Source: Avena insularis (taxonomy: Eukaryota > Streptophyta > Magnoliopsida > Poales > Poaceae). Taken from it: a DNA stretch of 64,000 nt. The stretch is from contig CM042685.1 in NCBI GenBank assembly GCA_023614405.1, positions 237,563,661-237,627,660 of the forward strand, given 5' to 3'. The translations under genes and the position numbers were made by a program. Of this stretch, positions 49,801 to 59,984 are shown piece after piece. How positions within the stretch are numbered: the stretch's first letter is position 1; every line of letters begins with the position of its first letter. Under the pieces are notes generated by a model that was not told the origin of the DNA, made no database searches, and was given only the letters and a program-made list of their open reading frames with translations.

Positions 49801-52800
49801 TCACAAAATATCTAGCAAGCAAGCTAACAGTCTTGATATATATACAAGTTCACCAGTCAAGATAGTGGAAATTTTTTATTTTATTTTACAATAAAGTAAT
49901 AACCATAGGCGACATCATATTGAATTTGTATAACTTAAGCAAAGCAAACAAAAAGCGATAACTTACCCATAAGAACAGCAGCTAACTTAAGCTGTGTATC
50001 TGGATACTTTGGGAAGAACTTGTACTCTTCGAACAAATTTGAGATCATGCAATTGAAAATTGCAAGCTCCCTGGTCATTCATAACAAAAAGAAATCCAAA
50101 CATAAGCAAGTGAAGAAACAGAGGGCCAACTCGAATTCTAAAGGCATCCTGAAAAAAAGTTTCAGGGACAAAGAAGGAATTCAGACATTATTGAAGAGGT
50201 CAGCCAACTAATGCAGAGGGTTGCCTCATATCGTGTGAGAAATAAAACATACACCCTCCGTTCAGAAATATAAGACGTTTTACCTTTGTGAATTGAATGT
50301 ATCTAGACGTCTTTTAGTGTATAGGTTCGTAGAGGTTCGGAGTGAACCTATACACTAAGGCCTTGTTTGGATCCGGAATGACAGAGCTGGTTTTCCGCAA
50401 ATCAAGATAACCGTTTAACAAACGAAAATCCTGTTTGGTGGTAGCAACTAAAACGCGGGTAGATAAAATTCGGTTTCCACAAACCCAGGAAAATGCGTGT
50501 TGGCAAAAACTACTATTCCTAGTTTTTGTGAAAACGCGATTAGCACGAGGCGGCGACTAGGTGCGCATTGCCGTACGTTTGCGATGGTGGGCGATCAAAT
50601 GGGATCCCACGGGCGAGACGACACCGCCGCGCCTCCTCATACAGTCCCGCCCCAGCCATGCCGACTCGCCGACTCCTCAACGACACCGGCACATGCGCGC
50701 CGACAAACGCCCTGGCTCGTGGCCGCAGCAGCTTCCATGAATTCTTGCGGTGATTACAGCGGTACCTCCTGCGTCCTGCAGGACGTCGCAGCGAGGCACC
50801 GTCTTCTGCCCGGGCTCAAGCCATGGCCAGTCATGGATTTCTTGTACCTCATGGAATGCCGCCGCACTTCTCCATCCACGCTATGGTCCGTTGATGCAGA
50901 GCTCTCTTTCTCGTCATCCCTTTGGTGGTCCACTCGTTGCCGGAGACGGCCAGGCTGCTCCTCCAAACCCACGATGCCGCACTGGCCGGCCGCCCCAGCA
51001 GGTAGCCGCACGAGCATAGTGGGAGTGGCGCTCCGTCGAAGCATTGGCCCTGACGGCCAGAATCTGGAACACGTACGAGCATGGTAGCCCTACGGGCGAA
51101 GATAAAACGACTCCACATGGGTCTGGTGATGAGAGATGCGCTGAGCTCGGCAGACAATGGGTCTGGTGATGGACAGGGCCGGTGCTGACCCTAGGACCCA
51201 TGACTAGAAGGGGCCCATCATCTATACTCCAGTCCAGTTATTTTATTGTTTAGGGCTAGAAATAAAATTAGTTATGGGCCTACCAAGGAGAAGTAAGAGG
51301 CACACGCACACGGCTACAGCGATGCGATCGATCTCAGCTGAAGCTACTACGAGTCTGCGATCGATTTTCTCTCAGCTCTTTATATTCCTCCGTGCGGCTG
51401 TGCCTCGGCTGATTGGACTAGAGAACTAGAGAACTCAAGATCATTCTTGAGTTGGTGAATTTCAATTAGACAGGGATCGTCCAATCGTCTAATCTTCTGT
51501 TGTGCTTTTGTTCTACTCGCCCTGCCGCTAAATCCCTATCTTGTTCTCACTCATGGCCATGCCCGTCCCTGCCCTTGGTACGTGTTCAATCATCCATGAA
51601 TGATGGATTCATGGTCGTATGCGTACATATATATTAGTCTTAGGGGTCTATACCGTCGACTCGCCTAGGGCCTCACAAAATATAGAGACGGCCCTGGTGA
51701 TGGAGAGAACTGGACAGGCAATTTGGGGACGAACAAGAGATACCCCATAGACCGATTAAGATACCCAAACATGGTTTTGCATCGACTAGTTCCCAACAGA
51801 ATTACGAGGAGAACTCGTTTTACCAAAAATCTCCCCAAAACGCGGTTCGGTAAAACTCATCACTAAAACTCTATATCCAAACAACCACTAAAAGGCGTCT
51901 AGATACATTCATTTCACAAATCTAAAATGTCTTATATTTCTAAACGGAGGGAGTAGTACTTAACAAACAATGACAATAATAAGGGGCACTTATGCTTTTA
52001 CATAGCCGCATAGGCTCTTACACGTGGGAAGCTCCAGCTGAATGCAGTGAAAGAACTCGGGGACAACAACACAATGTAAAGGGTAACCAACTGAAAAAGG
52101 GGATCTCAGCAAGATGAACAAGTTTGGCCAGTGAGGAAAGAAAGGGAGAGATTGCACAGCTATAAGGCATGCCTACTATCACCTCTTCCTATAAATTTCT
52201 GCGACTCCATCAAAACAATTAGGTAACAGATTAAGCAGAGAGTAGATCATAACTAGTATACGAAAAGCACCTCTTGTTTGTAGACTCTTTGAAGCGTGCA
52301 AGCATTTGTATCATAGCATCAATGCTTATCTTTTCTGAAAACATCTGGTGAAAATATATATTTGCCTGTGCTTCAATGTCATCAGAACCTCCCTCAGGAA
52401 TAGGAAAGTCTCTTCCTACAGCACCATGATTCCTTGATTCATATGCAGCTTCCACTCTACTTAGTTCATCCACCAATTTATTAGTCAACAGCTGTCCCGA
52501 GTGAGACTGAATAACCTGCCAATAAATACCATTCACACATACATTTACATTCATGTAAAGATAATGTACAACAGGCACAGCAAGAACAGGACGTCACCAA
52601 GACCTTTATAAATAAAGGACAAGATTCCCAGCAAATATTCGTGATTGTAGCTCGAGGTTGTTGGGTGACACCTTCAGCATCATAAGTTCTATTGGCCACA
52701 ATTTCTTTCAAGAATTTAACACATTCCTGGGAGGTGCAAAATGTTAACATGCAAGTTAAGAGCATAACGCCGAACTACAGGGGAAGTACCCACAGGGAAG

Positions 52801-55800
52801 TACAGTCTGCATGATTGTGTACTGATGTATGAAAAATCACATGTATTACCTCGACAAAAGCCTCTCTCTGTGCACTCAACTTTTCAGCCATCCATTTCTC
52901 AAGATGGCTATGATCATTTCGAAAGGAAACTGTAGCAAGTTTGATGCTAAATGCTAAGGGAGTGGAATCAAGGACTGCAGATAGGATCTGTTTCATAAGA
53001 AGTGAAAGGATGATGAAATAAGCCCTAACAGAACCCAGCCTATTGACTAATAACCAGTAATGTGATGTAAACCTATTCAAATGGCATAATTAGTACTGAT
53101 GTCAAAGTTAACTTGAAATACCCATGAATAAAATTCATGGAGACTTTATTATATTAGCAAAAGGTTATGGGCAACAGTGATTGCTTCCATTGAATATTAT
53201 TTTTTGTAGAGTGGTCCGATGTGGACAAAAGATATTCATAAAACCCAAATATCACTTGGCGTGAATACAGATTGTCTACCTAGCACAGATTCATTGGAAT
53301 GTATGCAAATATAAACACAGTAGGTATTTAGATTCAAAAAGATAGAAAAACTACAATAATGCCGTTCAGTTACAACTCTAGAGTGCCAGCATAGGGTAGA
53401 CTTAACTGTCCCAGCATAGGATATGTTACCTTTAGGTCTTGACATATATCAACAATTCTCAAAAGACAACTTATATCAGAATGTGCATCAACAAATCCTC
53501 GAAGAGTAAGGGAAGGGTTGAGATGCCAGAGATATTTCAATAGACTGCTATGTTTAGTGTCCTTCAGTATAGCAGGGAAAACATAAGACAGTACTTCATA
53601 CTGGAGGAGATTATATGCAGTCTGCAAACAAGGAATATGTTTTGTAACAGTGAGAAATGCGCAGTATTTGGAGGAAAATATTTTGCGATTGTAGGAACAG
53701 AAAAACATACATTGATGTGGCTAACACCAAGAAATAAGACTTCTGGACAATGACTTAGTGGGTAGTCCAGCATCAATCGCACTGATGTTGCAAACCCAAG
53801 CTCAGCAAGCTGGCATAACACCTCCAAAAGGTCTAGGCAGTACCAAGTCTGAATGTCTTGGCTATGATTAGCCAAGTCTGGAAATACCTAAGAAAGATTT
53901 AGAAAAAAAGTTAGAAGTGTGTAAAATACAAAGGTGATTACAATGAGTAAGATAAGCTGACAGAATTTATAGTTTACCATCTTCCTAGAACAGTGTTTAA
54001 ATGTAAATGTATCAACTGGGGCAGCCACTGCATGCTTCAAGAATGATAATTGCCCTTCTAAATTCTTCCACAGTGACCCACAGATGGCATGAAGAGGAAA
54101 TGGATCCTGTATGATTCAATGAACAAGTGAGTCACACGGCTCAGGAATTCAGTTAATTTAGTTGAACACGTGTATATACCTTGCAAGCCCGAGAATATAT
54201 AGACATCAATAAACAAAAAGCTCCTTCATCAGGGACATTGAAACCCTCATGGTCAAGGTTTTCCATTACACTGGTCCAGTTAGTTCTTGGGGCCTGCATT
54301 TGCAACCAAAAATTAGTTAGATCGTTAACGAAGAACAGAAACAGCAGGCAGACGTAACAAAACTCACAATTTCATTGATCGAGTCCACAAGAACATTGAT
54401 ATTCCATGCCGTTGATTGAATTGAGTCACTTGTTTGGCTGTTCCCGAAAGCCGAAATGAACGTTGAATATGTATTATTAGTGTCACCAAGATCAAGGGTA
54501 GTGGAAACAACAGCTCCAAGCAACTTAGATATTCCCAAATCATTGAGAGGCTCAAAAAGTGATAGTATATCTTTACAATGTGCAATATCAGCAGTACATT
54601 CATAACCCAGTTCAGTAATGATGTCAGCCATGCTTATCTCTTTCCCAATTTCAGATAAAAGGGAATCAAAATCATCATCTAAGCTACCAACAAATAGCTC
54701 TGTATGTCTGCAAGACAGAAAACGGCAAGGGTATATACATGAATATAGCATCGTAGAAAATATGAAAAACATATGAGTATGAAAATTTTTGAAAACCTTG
54801 AAGCTGGCCGAACATTGTCATCCTGAATAGGGACAGGAACATGGAATGGCATGTCTCTGACTTTGAATAGGGAGATAATGTTAGTAAGAGAATCTATATG
54901 CTTTGAAAGGCCATCAGTATGGTGAAGAAACACAATAATATCATGAATTTGGTCATTTGATATAGGCTGTGAAGGATTTTCACACAACTCCTCGATTTGA
55001 GCAATTGAAAACCTTTGGCCTGCAAAACAAATAAAGGGTGGTGCGAGTAAACACCTATAACAACTGTTCAAACAAAAAATTGTTTTCCAAAACACTTTAC
55101 CTTTCAGATTCAATCCTATATTATCAGAATCTGACAGGGAAAGTCCAATACCAACCCTCTCAGCTCTTGATAGATCAAGTTCATTTGACAATGTTTCAAG
55201 GAAAACATCACTGACAGATACTATCCTCAGTGCTTCACAAAAACAGGTGCTGAAATATGGTTTATCCAGACAATATCTGAAAATGGTGGATAAAAGAGCT
55301 TGTTTTGATTGGGAGTTTTTTGCCACCCCGACACCTGGCAGCACTTCATCCAAACAAACTTGAAGCAGTAAAATGCAACCATCAAGAGTGCAGTCTGCTA
55401 ACTGACACATGAAAAGGAAAACATATTAGGATGGATATAATCCATAAACTCAAACAAAGTAAACTTTACTCAGAATCAGAATGAATGCAAAGAAATAACT
55501 AAGGCACACTACTTTCAAAATTCAATCAGGAAGTTGCTGAAAGGTGAACAAAGAGGATACACTATTGCATTGCATCACTGCACCAATTGTGTAAACAAGA
55601 CACTAAAAAACTGTATAATAAACAAGTAGAGCACGAAGGATGTGGCCAGGGGGATACATCTAACAAGACCTTATAATAAAATATAGAAATATGCTTCGAA
55701 GAATTCTTTGACCGGAGAAAAATGAGAAGTGTCATCTAACGGAACCAAGTCTATGATGTTGATGCCACAACTCACCAATGGAAGCAGGTGTTCTGATATA

Positions 55801-57547
55801 GTGTTGTGTATCTTTAAGCACACAAGACTGAATAGGTGGTTCGTGGTTTGATGTTTACTTTTTTCCATTCTAAGTGAATGTTCCAACTACATCCGAAAAA
55901 TCTATGCATACCAGCATGCAATATCAGCACTTCTATACAATGTGAAAAATGATCTAGGTCAACATCAAGCGTAAATCCAAGACCCAAGCTGGAACAGGAG
56001 TAGTTGGACAAACACTATCGATCCCTACTCTGGCTTGCTGCACTACCCGAGCTACTTTGTGGCGGCAAAGCATGAGAACACCAAGAGGCAACTACGTCTA
56101 CTAGATCCGCAAGATGCCAAAAAATGGCGGTGGTGTAGAGCTCACAAGCATTCTTGCCAAGTTCCATGAGGTGCTTTCTGAACTCTGCTCGTGCCGCTGA
56201 GGTGCTCGACCTCTTCCAGAGGTTGGTGGTAAAAATGTAATTCAACTGTCGTCTGTCAAGCAACTCCGAGCAAAATTACGTAGAATTTTTAAGGTGGTAA
56301 TGCGAGGGGAGGGGAGGCTCCTAACCCCCCGCCTTACCTTTTAAGCTCTTAAGGTGAGGCGGTAAGGCAAGGGGACACCTTACAGAGCAATCAGAAGTTT
56401 AGCACGTATATTGAATGGAAAAATAGGAAAGACTAAGAGATGGGTCACTACTTATGCACTTCCCCGTGGCCCAAAAACCCATCTAGTAGCCATATACTCT
56501 TCCCAGTGACCTAATTCCACTATCCTCCCTCACTACAGCCGCCGCAACACACGTGCTCTCTTTCCTCGTGGTAGCAGCAGACAACCCTAACTCCCCCTTT
56601 TACTCATGACCCCACCCTTCTCCCTCACCACACCATCCATTCTTCCTCACAACAACAACAGAGTAGATCTCGCAAAGGAAGGTGATTGTCTGGAGGTGGC
56701 AGGGTGATTGTCTCCAAGCCCCAGGAACAGCCACAGCGAAGATGCAGCGAGGAACAGGAGGTAGCAGAGACCTCTGATGGCAGTGGACACTTCATTGAGT
56801 CAGACGTATGCTTCATGACTAAGGCCTGGTGGACACCTTACCATCCTGGGGTGCCTCAGCACTTAAGCAGTGCTTGGCAAGGCCTTAAATCATATGTAGA
56901 AGACCACAAAACAGACACCACTCTTTTTTTAAGGACAAACAGACGCACTTAAAACAAGCCTTGTGTGCAGACCTCTAAAGTTCTTAAGCTGGCTCTATGT
57001 GTGAACAGAATCCAATATGTTCCCATAACTGTGAAGTGTGAACACCAAATCTAGACGAAGGGACTAAGAAGCTATCTCGTTCATTATATCCATTCTAAGC
57101 TTAATGGCATGTGGCGAGCCAACTATGGCACATATTCAGGGAACTGAAGGACAATATAGAACCGATCAACAGGGTTCGCGCTATCTGATGGACTGGTCGC
57201 AACCAATCCCAACCAAGAATCTAGGCTAAATCTTGCACAAATGTGCCAAGCGTTGCAAACTTATATTGGTTAACCAATAACCATAACCACGAGAGTAAAT
57301 CCGCAACCTAAGGCGTTCCTAAACACGAATCCAGCGCGGGCCAGATCGTTGGATCCATACGAGCAAAATATGAATCGATCACGAAGAGGCACGCGCCGGG
57401 AGAAACGACGCCGCTTCGGATAGGGGACGGGACGGGGCACCTCGTTACCTGGCAGAGCTCGCGATAGATGGAGTCGATGTTGGAGTCGTCGGCGCCCTGA
57501 ACGAGGGAGCGAACCTCGGCGGCGACGGCCGAGTTGAAGGGGATCAT
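31808..57547 (-). CDS. NOT1: NOT1, scaffold subunit of the CCR4-NOT deadenylase complex (51 exons)
   Basis: Spliced by eye into 51 exons with GT-AG borders and matching phases throughout; the total is 7146 nt (2381 residues plus stop) with no internal stop. Plant NOT1 proteins are about this length. NOT1 is the large helical platform that holds the CAF1/CCR4 deadenylases and other NOT subunits and so controls mRNA decay and translation, mainly in the cytoplasm. Domains in order: N-terminal HEAT region (about 1-612), TTP-binding-type region (about 660-839), CAF1-binding MIF4G (about 968-1240), DUF3819/NOT9-binding (about 1311-1430) and NOT1 C-terminal domain (about 1990-2381). The start at 57545-57547 begins [14 protein letters not shown], like other plant NOT1, and has G at -3. 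Introns are full of transposons, but exons are intact. Exon positions are given in the six block entries. Confidence 0.93.
32602..32881. mobile_element. Probable Harbinger-like MITE in NOT1 intron 48
   Basis: Imperfect terminal inverted repeats, GCTCTGTTTGGTTTGATGCCC-like at the left and GGGCACAAAACCAAACCAG at the right. Inside, a segment around AGAAAAGTTTAGTAAGGTCATG occurs twice (32692 and 32763). No clear target duplication. Confidence 0.5.
34241..35953 (-). mobile_element. Non-LTR retroelement (non-coding or 5'-truncated) in NOT1 intron 44
   Basis: A poly-T run at 34239-34246 equals a poly-A tail on the minus strand. The same 10 bases ACCATGGATT flank both sides (34231-34240 and 35954-35963), a target duplication of the size typical for LINE/SINE insertion. 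The body is GC-rich. Long frames exist on both strands, but no RT or endonuclease motif is seen. Confidence 0.75.
37180..38480 (-). pseudogene. LINE (L1-type) ORF2 fragment in NOT1 intron 41
   Basis: On the minus strand a decayed RT reads [14 protein letters not shown] (the active site is normally YADDVV), then [20 protein letters not shown] and [12 protein letters not shown], then the zinc-binding part [13 protein letters not shown] and [12 protein letters not shown] near 37300-37440. Many stops and shifts occur. It is inserted in the same direction as the gene. Confidence 0.75.
38820..42311 (-). other. NOT1: NOT1 exons 33-40
   Basis: Exons: 42267-42311, 42029-42106, 41827-41943, 40656-40782, 40431-40531, 40239-40343, 40053-40130 and 38820-38966 (residues 1632-1897). 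Motifs are [50 protein letters not shown] and [17 protein letters not shown], as in other plant NOT1. Exon 33 is only 45 nt. Confidence 0.92.
39380..39596. mobile_element. Stowaway-type MITE in NOT1 intron 39
   Basis: Left end CTCCTTCCTTCCCTGAATAT and right end TTTTGGGAAGGAG, flanked by TA at 39378-39379 and 39597-39598. 217 bases. Confidence 0.75.
42656..43017. mobile_element. Inverted-repeat element of unknown family in NOT1 intron 32
   Basis: The left end TGTGGCTCCCGGGAGCTTAT... and the right end ...ATATGCTCTTGAAGTCTTGAGAGCCA are inverted copies with an internal difference (TGGCTC, then AGC-TATGCTCCTG). The centre is AT-rich. It looks like a MITE, but no target duplication was fixed. Confidence 0.5.
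43035..45333 (-). other. NOT1: NOT1 exons 26-32 (DUF3819, NOT9-binding region, linker)
   Basis: Exons: 45228-45333, 45016-45111, 44738-44890, 43718-43900, 43450-43628, 43242-43365 and 43035-43154 (about residues 1311-1631). Motifs are [50 protein letters not shown] and [16 protein letters not shown] low-complexity linker rich in Ala, Thr, Ser and Pro follows (exons 30-31). Confidence 0.92.
43976..44560 (+). pseudogene. RTE-type LINE 3' end in NOT1 intron 28
   Basis: The plus strand reads [35 protein letters not shown] and [16 protein letters not shown] motifs with ADDVV intact but with stops and shifts between. It ends in CAACTTGCTTGGGACAAAAGG followed by (TTG)n near 44545-44556, the usual 3' end of grass RTE LINEs. 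Antisense to the gene. Confidence 0.85.
45411..47366 (-). other. NOT1: NOT1 exons 18-25 (CAF1-binding MIF4G domain)
   Basis: Exons: 47221-47366, 47031-47139, 46811-46957, 46324-46371, 46113-46241, 45778-46017, 45564-45692 and 45411-45493 (residues 968-1310). Core motifs include [65 protein letters not shown] and [20 protein letters not shown]. This domain holds the CAF1 deadenylase in known structures; it is the best conserved block here and looks functional. Confidence 0.93.
47404..48308. mobile_element. PIF/Harbinger-like non-autonomous element in NOT1 intron 17
   Basis: Termini GGGCCTGTTTGG and the inverted GGCTCTGTTTTGG, with TAA duplicated on both sides (47401-47403 and 48309-48311). 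Subterminal inverted repeats around AATACTTTGGTTTTAAA and its partner near 48260-48290 are also seen. The middle is more GC-rich, with only short frames. Confidence 0.75.
50359..51888. mobile_element. PIF/Harbinger-like non-autonomous element inside the Stowaway element
   Basis: Left end GGCCTTGTTTGGAT and right end ATCCAAACAACC with TAA outside both (50356-50358 and 51889-51891). The GC-rich middle (about 50500-51160) has long overlapping frames without recognisable domains. It is itself interrupted at 51174-51696. Confidence 0.75.
51174..51696. mobile_element. hAT-like non-autonomous element, innermost in the nest
   Basis: Ends CAGGGCCG and CGGCCCTG are perfect inverted repeats, flanked by a perfect 8-bp duplication GTGATGGA (51166-51173 and 51697-51704). 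An 8-bp duplication and CAGGG-type ends are hAT hallmarks. 523 bases, no transposase. Confidence 0.9.
52604..57547 (-). other. NOT1: NOT1 exons 1-10 (N-terminal HEAT region)
   Basis: Exons: 57449-57547, 55101-55401, 54797-55019, 54368-54707, 54180-54293, 53978-54106, 53711-53887, 53430-53621, 52850-52987 and 52604-52726 (residues 1-612). Recognisable stretches are [68 protein letters not shown] and [20 protein letters not shown], all collinear with plant NOT1. This part binds the NOT10/NOT11 module in animals; partners in grasses are inferred. It is the most diverged part of the protein relative to the Arabidopsis form I remember. Confidence 0.9.
55402..57448 (-). other. NOT1 intron 1
   Basis: A 2.05-kb intron between the first coding exon and exon 2. 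Frames at 56015-56263 (minus) and 56686-56952 (plus) have no recognised family. GGTAAGGC/GACACCTTAC phrases recur at 56355-56385 and 56828-56842 and may mark the ends of an unclassified element. Confidence 0.5.
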
Positions 57548-57841
57548 CTCGCCAGCGACGAAGGGAGGGTATCGGTACTAGGGTAGGGTTTGCCGCTGGG
57601 AATACGAACGCGAAGTAGCGAGAGCAGAGGCGAAGGCGAAGGCGAGCGGTGTTCTTGTCGAGCTCTCGTGGGGGGAAGGTCGGCGAAATCGCCAAATCGG
57701 GGACGCGAATGTAGCGCAGCAGCCAACGGGTGGTGAAAACTGAAAATACTATTTGCTTGTCAATTTCCTTCGCAGGCGGATCCATGAATTTCTCGAAGCC
57801 TGATGCGTCCCAAGATAACAAAAATATTCAAATATAAGTAT

Positions 57842-58805
57842 TATTGAAAATATAAGCAATAATTCATATAATTTAATCTGAATAACAATATTAAAATTAA
57901 TCATGCAGATCAACCAAGTAGATGAACAGATTACATCTAAACAAGATAAACCTATCGTATCTACGCCAAACGATAGAACTAGAAACTCTGGCAAAATCCG
58001 AAAAAGAGAAATTAAGATCACATACAATGCAGTTGCGGCAGTAGCCGCAACAGAGGTTGCAGCAGCGGCAGTAGCTGTGGCGGTAGCGGCAGAGCTGTTG
58101 CTCATGTTGAGGTTGCGAAAGAGGTCGCTGACGTCCGGAAAGAAGTCGTTGTTCGGAAACTCGTCGTTGGACGACGTCGTGGTTGCCAGTAATCGCGCTT
58201 GAGCGCTCCCCAAAAACCTTATTGTCCCTCACCAGTACAGGTTCACGAGAGGCGGGGTTCCAGAGGCCTACTGTCCTGATCTGCGGTGCATGCTGTAAGC
58301 CGGGATGAGAAAGACGAAAGCGGCGGCGCAAAGTTCTGGAGATAGGCGTCTGTGTGGGTTGATCACCGATTAGGTTTAGCGGAGACGCTTATATAGTGCA
58401 GGTCAGGAAGATCGTGGGGCACAGCCCACGTCCGAGTCAGTAACAACCCACGATCCATAAAAGCTGGAAACGGCTGTAATTAACGTGTCCGTTAATGACT
58501 CATAAGTAATTTTCCCAAACTGCAAAATAAAGCTCGGCTCGGCGAGATTCCTGCAACCCGCAACCCGCAAACCGAGGCATGGCGAGCGACGTCGGAGGAG
58601 GAGTGTGCGAGGGCTTCTCTCCTTATCACACCTTAGTGAGTGGCACTCTACTATATAAGGTGGTCCAACTCTCCTTCCACTAGCAATGTGGGATTAAACT
58701 TTAGCACAACTGGCACAGTCATATGCTGCCATACACAAGTGGGCCAAAAAGAATTTCAGAATTTATCTAATGGGCCAACAGCCCAAAACTCATCAAATTC
58801 CAACA
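57842..58805 (-). mobile_element. Probable solo copia LTR in the NOT1 promoter region
   Basis: On the minus strand it begins TGTTGGAATTTG at 58805, a copia LTR start, and carries a TATATAAG box and a leader-like GC-rich segment. The 5-bp word AGTAT lies on both sides (57837-57841 and 58806-58810). No primer-binding site, gag or pol follows, which points to a solo LTR. The 3' end lacks a clean CA terminus, so the inner border may be a few bases off. It points in the same direction as NOT1. Confidence 0.7.
58388..58395 (-). promoter_or_regulatory. TATA box inside the solo LTR, pointing to NOT1
   Basis: Minus strand TATATAAG in GCACTATATAAGCG. It would start transcription about 30 bases downstream, near 58360, and read toward the NOT1 start at 57547. 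Confidence 0.55.
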
Positions 58806-58810
58806 AGTAT

Positions 58811-59730
58811 CACGCGAAGTATATATTGTTTTCAGAATAGTTCTAATGTTGGGCCTCCCTACGGTGACGTGCAGTCCCACACGTCGGAGATGACACTATT
58901 TAGTCAGCTATGATGGGCTTCCGTGAGCCACCCTCCCCCGAGTCATCATCGTCGTTGTCTTCACCGCCTTTGGCGGTGGCGCCGATTGATGCAGACTTTG
59001 TGGCGTCGATGGAGAAACTCGCACAGTTGGGGAGAGAGTGCTTGACGGCCTCTCGAAACCTAACCACACGATAGCAGGGCAGCGCGAGAGGCTGACGCGG
59101 GCTCGAGCGACGGTTGAACCACTGCTCTCGGGGCTACGGGAAGGATGCATGCAAGGAACGACGCCAGGCGGAGGATGGCACTTTCGTTGACCACGAGAAG
59201 ACAGGGGAGGGTGTCAGCGGGAGATCCAGAAACTGGCAAACCATTGTGTGGCTGGCGGAGAAGGGGGAAATTGTTTCTAGATTACCATATTTTAAACCGC
59301 TGAACCCCGGGAGGTTGCCCTGGCCGCGCCACCAGAGGCAACCGACCAGCTGCGTCAGATCGGCGGTGATGTCCAAGGGACCTCTGGCGGCAAGGCCCAG
59401 GCCAGCTAGGCCGATGAAGGCGAGGGTCAAGCTAGCTACACTGATGGCCGCTCGGGGCGATCTAGATTATCCTAGGTTTATTTTCTATTGTATTTTTATT
59501 TTATTTTAGTTGTAAAACCTATCATATCCGATGAAATGAAAAGTAATTCACCGAACTATGGGTCAGTGGAGGAAACGCGACCTATCACGGTCTGTCTGAC
59601 GGACCGCAAAGCTAGCCAAAATTTTAGGATGAAAATGCGATAAAATGGACCAGTCACATGACACTATTGGACCTCGCCCTTGTCCAAAAGGATTGAATCG
59701 GACGTACTCGAGAAATTAATCAACAAGGGG
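58811..59730. other. GC-rich intergenic stretch with unassigned frames
   Basis: A plus-strand frame from about 58911 (MGFREPPSPESSSS, then FVASMEKLAQLGREC) stops near 59073. A second frame spans 59114-59509. Neither shows a known domain, and they are out of phase with each other. They may be remnants of one small gene or of the 5' part of a retroelement. This stretch would be the original NOT1 upstream region before the LTR insertion. Confidence 0.35.
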
Positions 59731-59984
59731 AAGAAGAATGAGTCGTAAACCTCCCCTCTCGTTAGGGTTTCTCTGCTCCGGTCACGATTCTAAGTTGCCC
59801 CGTGAGATCGATCTATTCCCACTCCATTTTCCTCCTACGATCCATCTCTCTATCCTGTATACTCTAATCCTCTGGCCAAATATCTACAACTCAACCTCAC
59901 ATTTCCCTATTTCCGTTCCATCTAGACCTAGGGTTCCCGAGGAGCCAACATGGCGAGCGTTCAGGGGATTTCCTTAGGGCGGCA

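Larger units (their letters stand above)
50252..51953. mobile_element. Stowaway-type MITE in NOT1 intron 11, interrupted by another element
   Basis: Left CACCCTCCGTTCAGAAATA and right TATTTCTAAACGGAGGGAG are inverted copies, flanked by TA (50250-50251 and 51954-51955). Further in, GAATGTATCTAGACGTCTTT pairs with the segment at 51888-51912. A 1.5-kb element sits between the arms. Confidence 0.8.
48481..52515 (-). other. NOT1: NOT1 exons 11-17 (TTP-binding-type region and linker)
   Basis: Exons: 52271-52515, 49967-50070, 49631-49725, 49310-49546, 48932-49117, 48696-48801 and 48481-48572 (residues 613-967). Key stretches are [47 protein letters not shown] and [19 protein letters not shown] Ser/Gln/Pro-rich linker of about 90 residues (exons 15-16) leads to [14 protein letters not shown]. 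Confidence 0.9.

Noticed and set aside
50497..51087. 196-codon frame in NOT1 intron 11
   Set aside because: It lies in the GC-rich middle of a Harbinger-like element, with several rival frames on both strands and no transposase motif.
57270..57821. 183-codon minus-strand frame across the NOT1 start
   Set aside because: It overlaps NOT1 exon 1 in another frame and runs into the intron; NOT1 homology fixes the correct frame.
57897..58331. Frames with Ala/Val or Cys/Tyr-rich repeats upstream of NOT1
   Set aside because: They come from a GCN-type repeat inside the solo LTR and have no family match.
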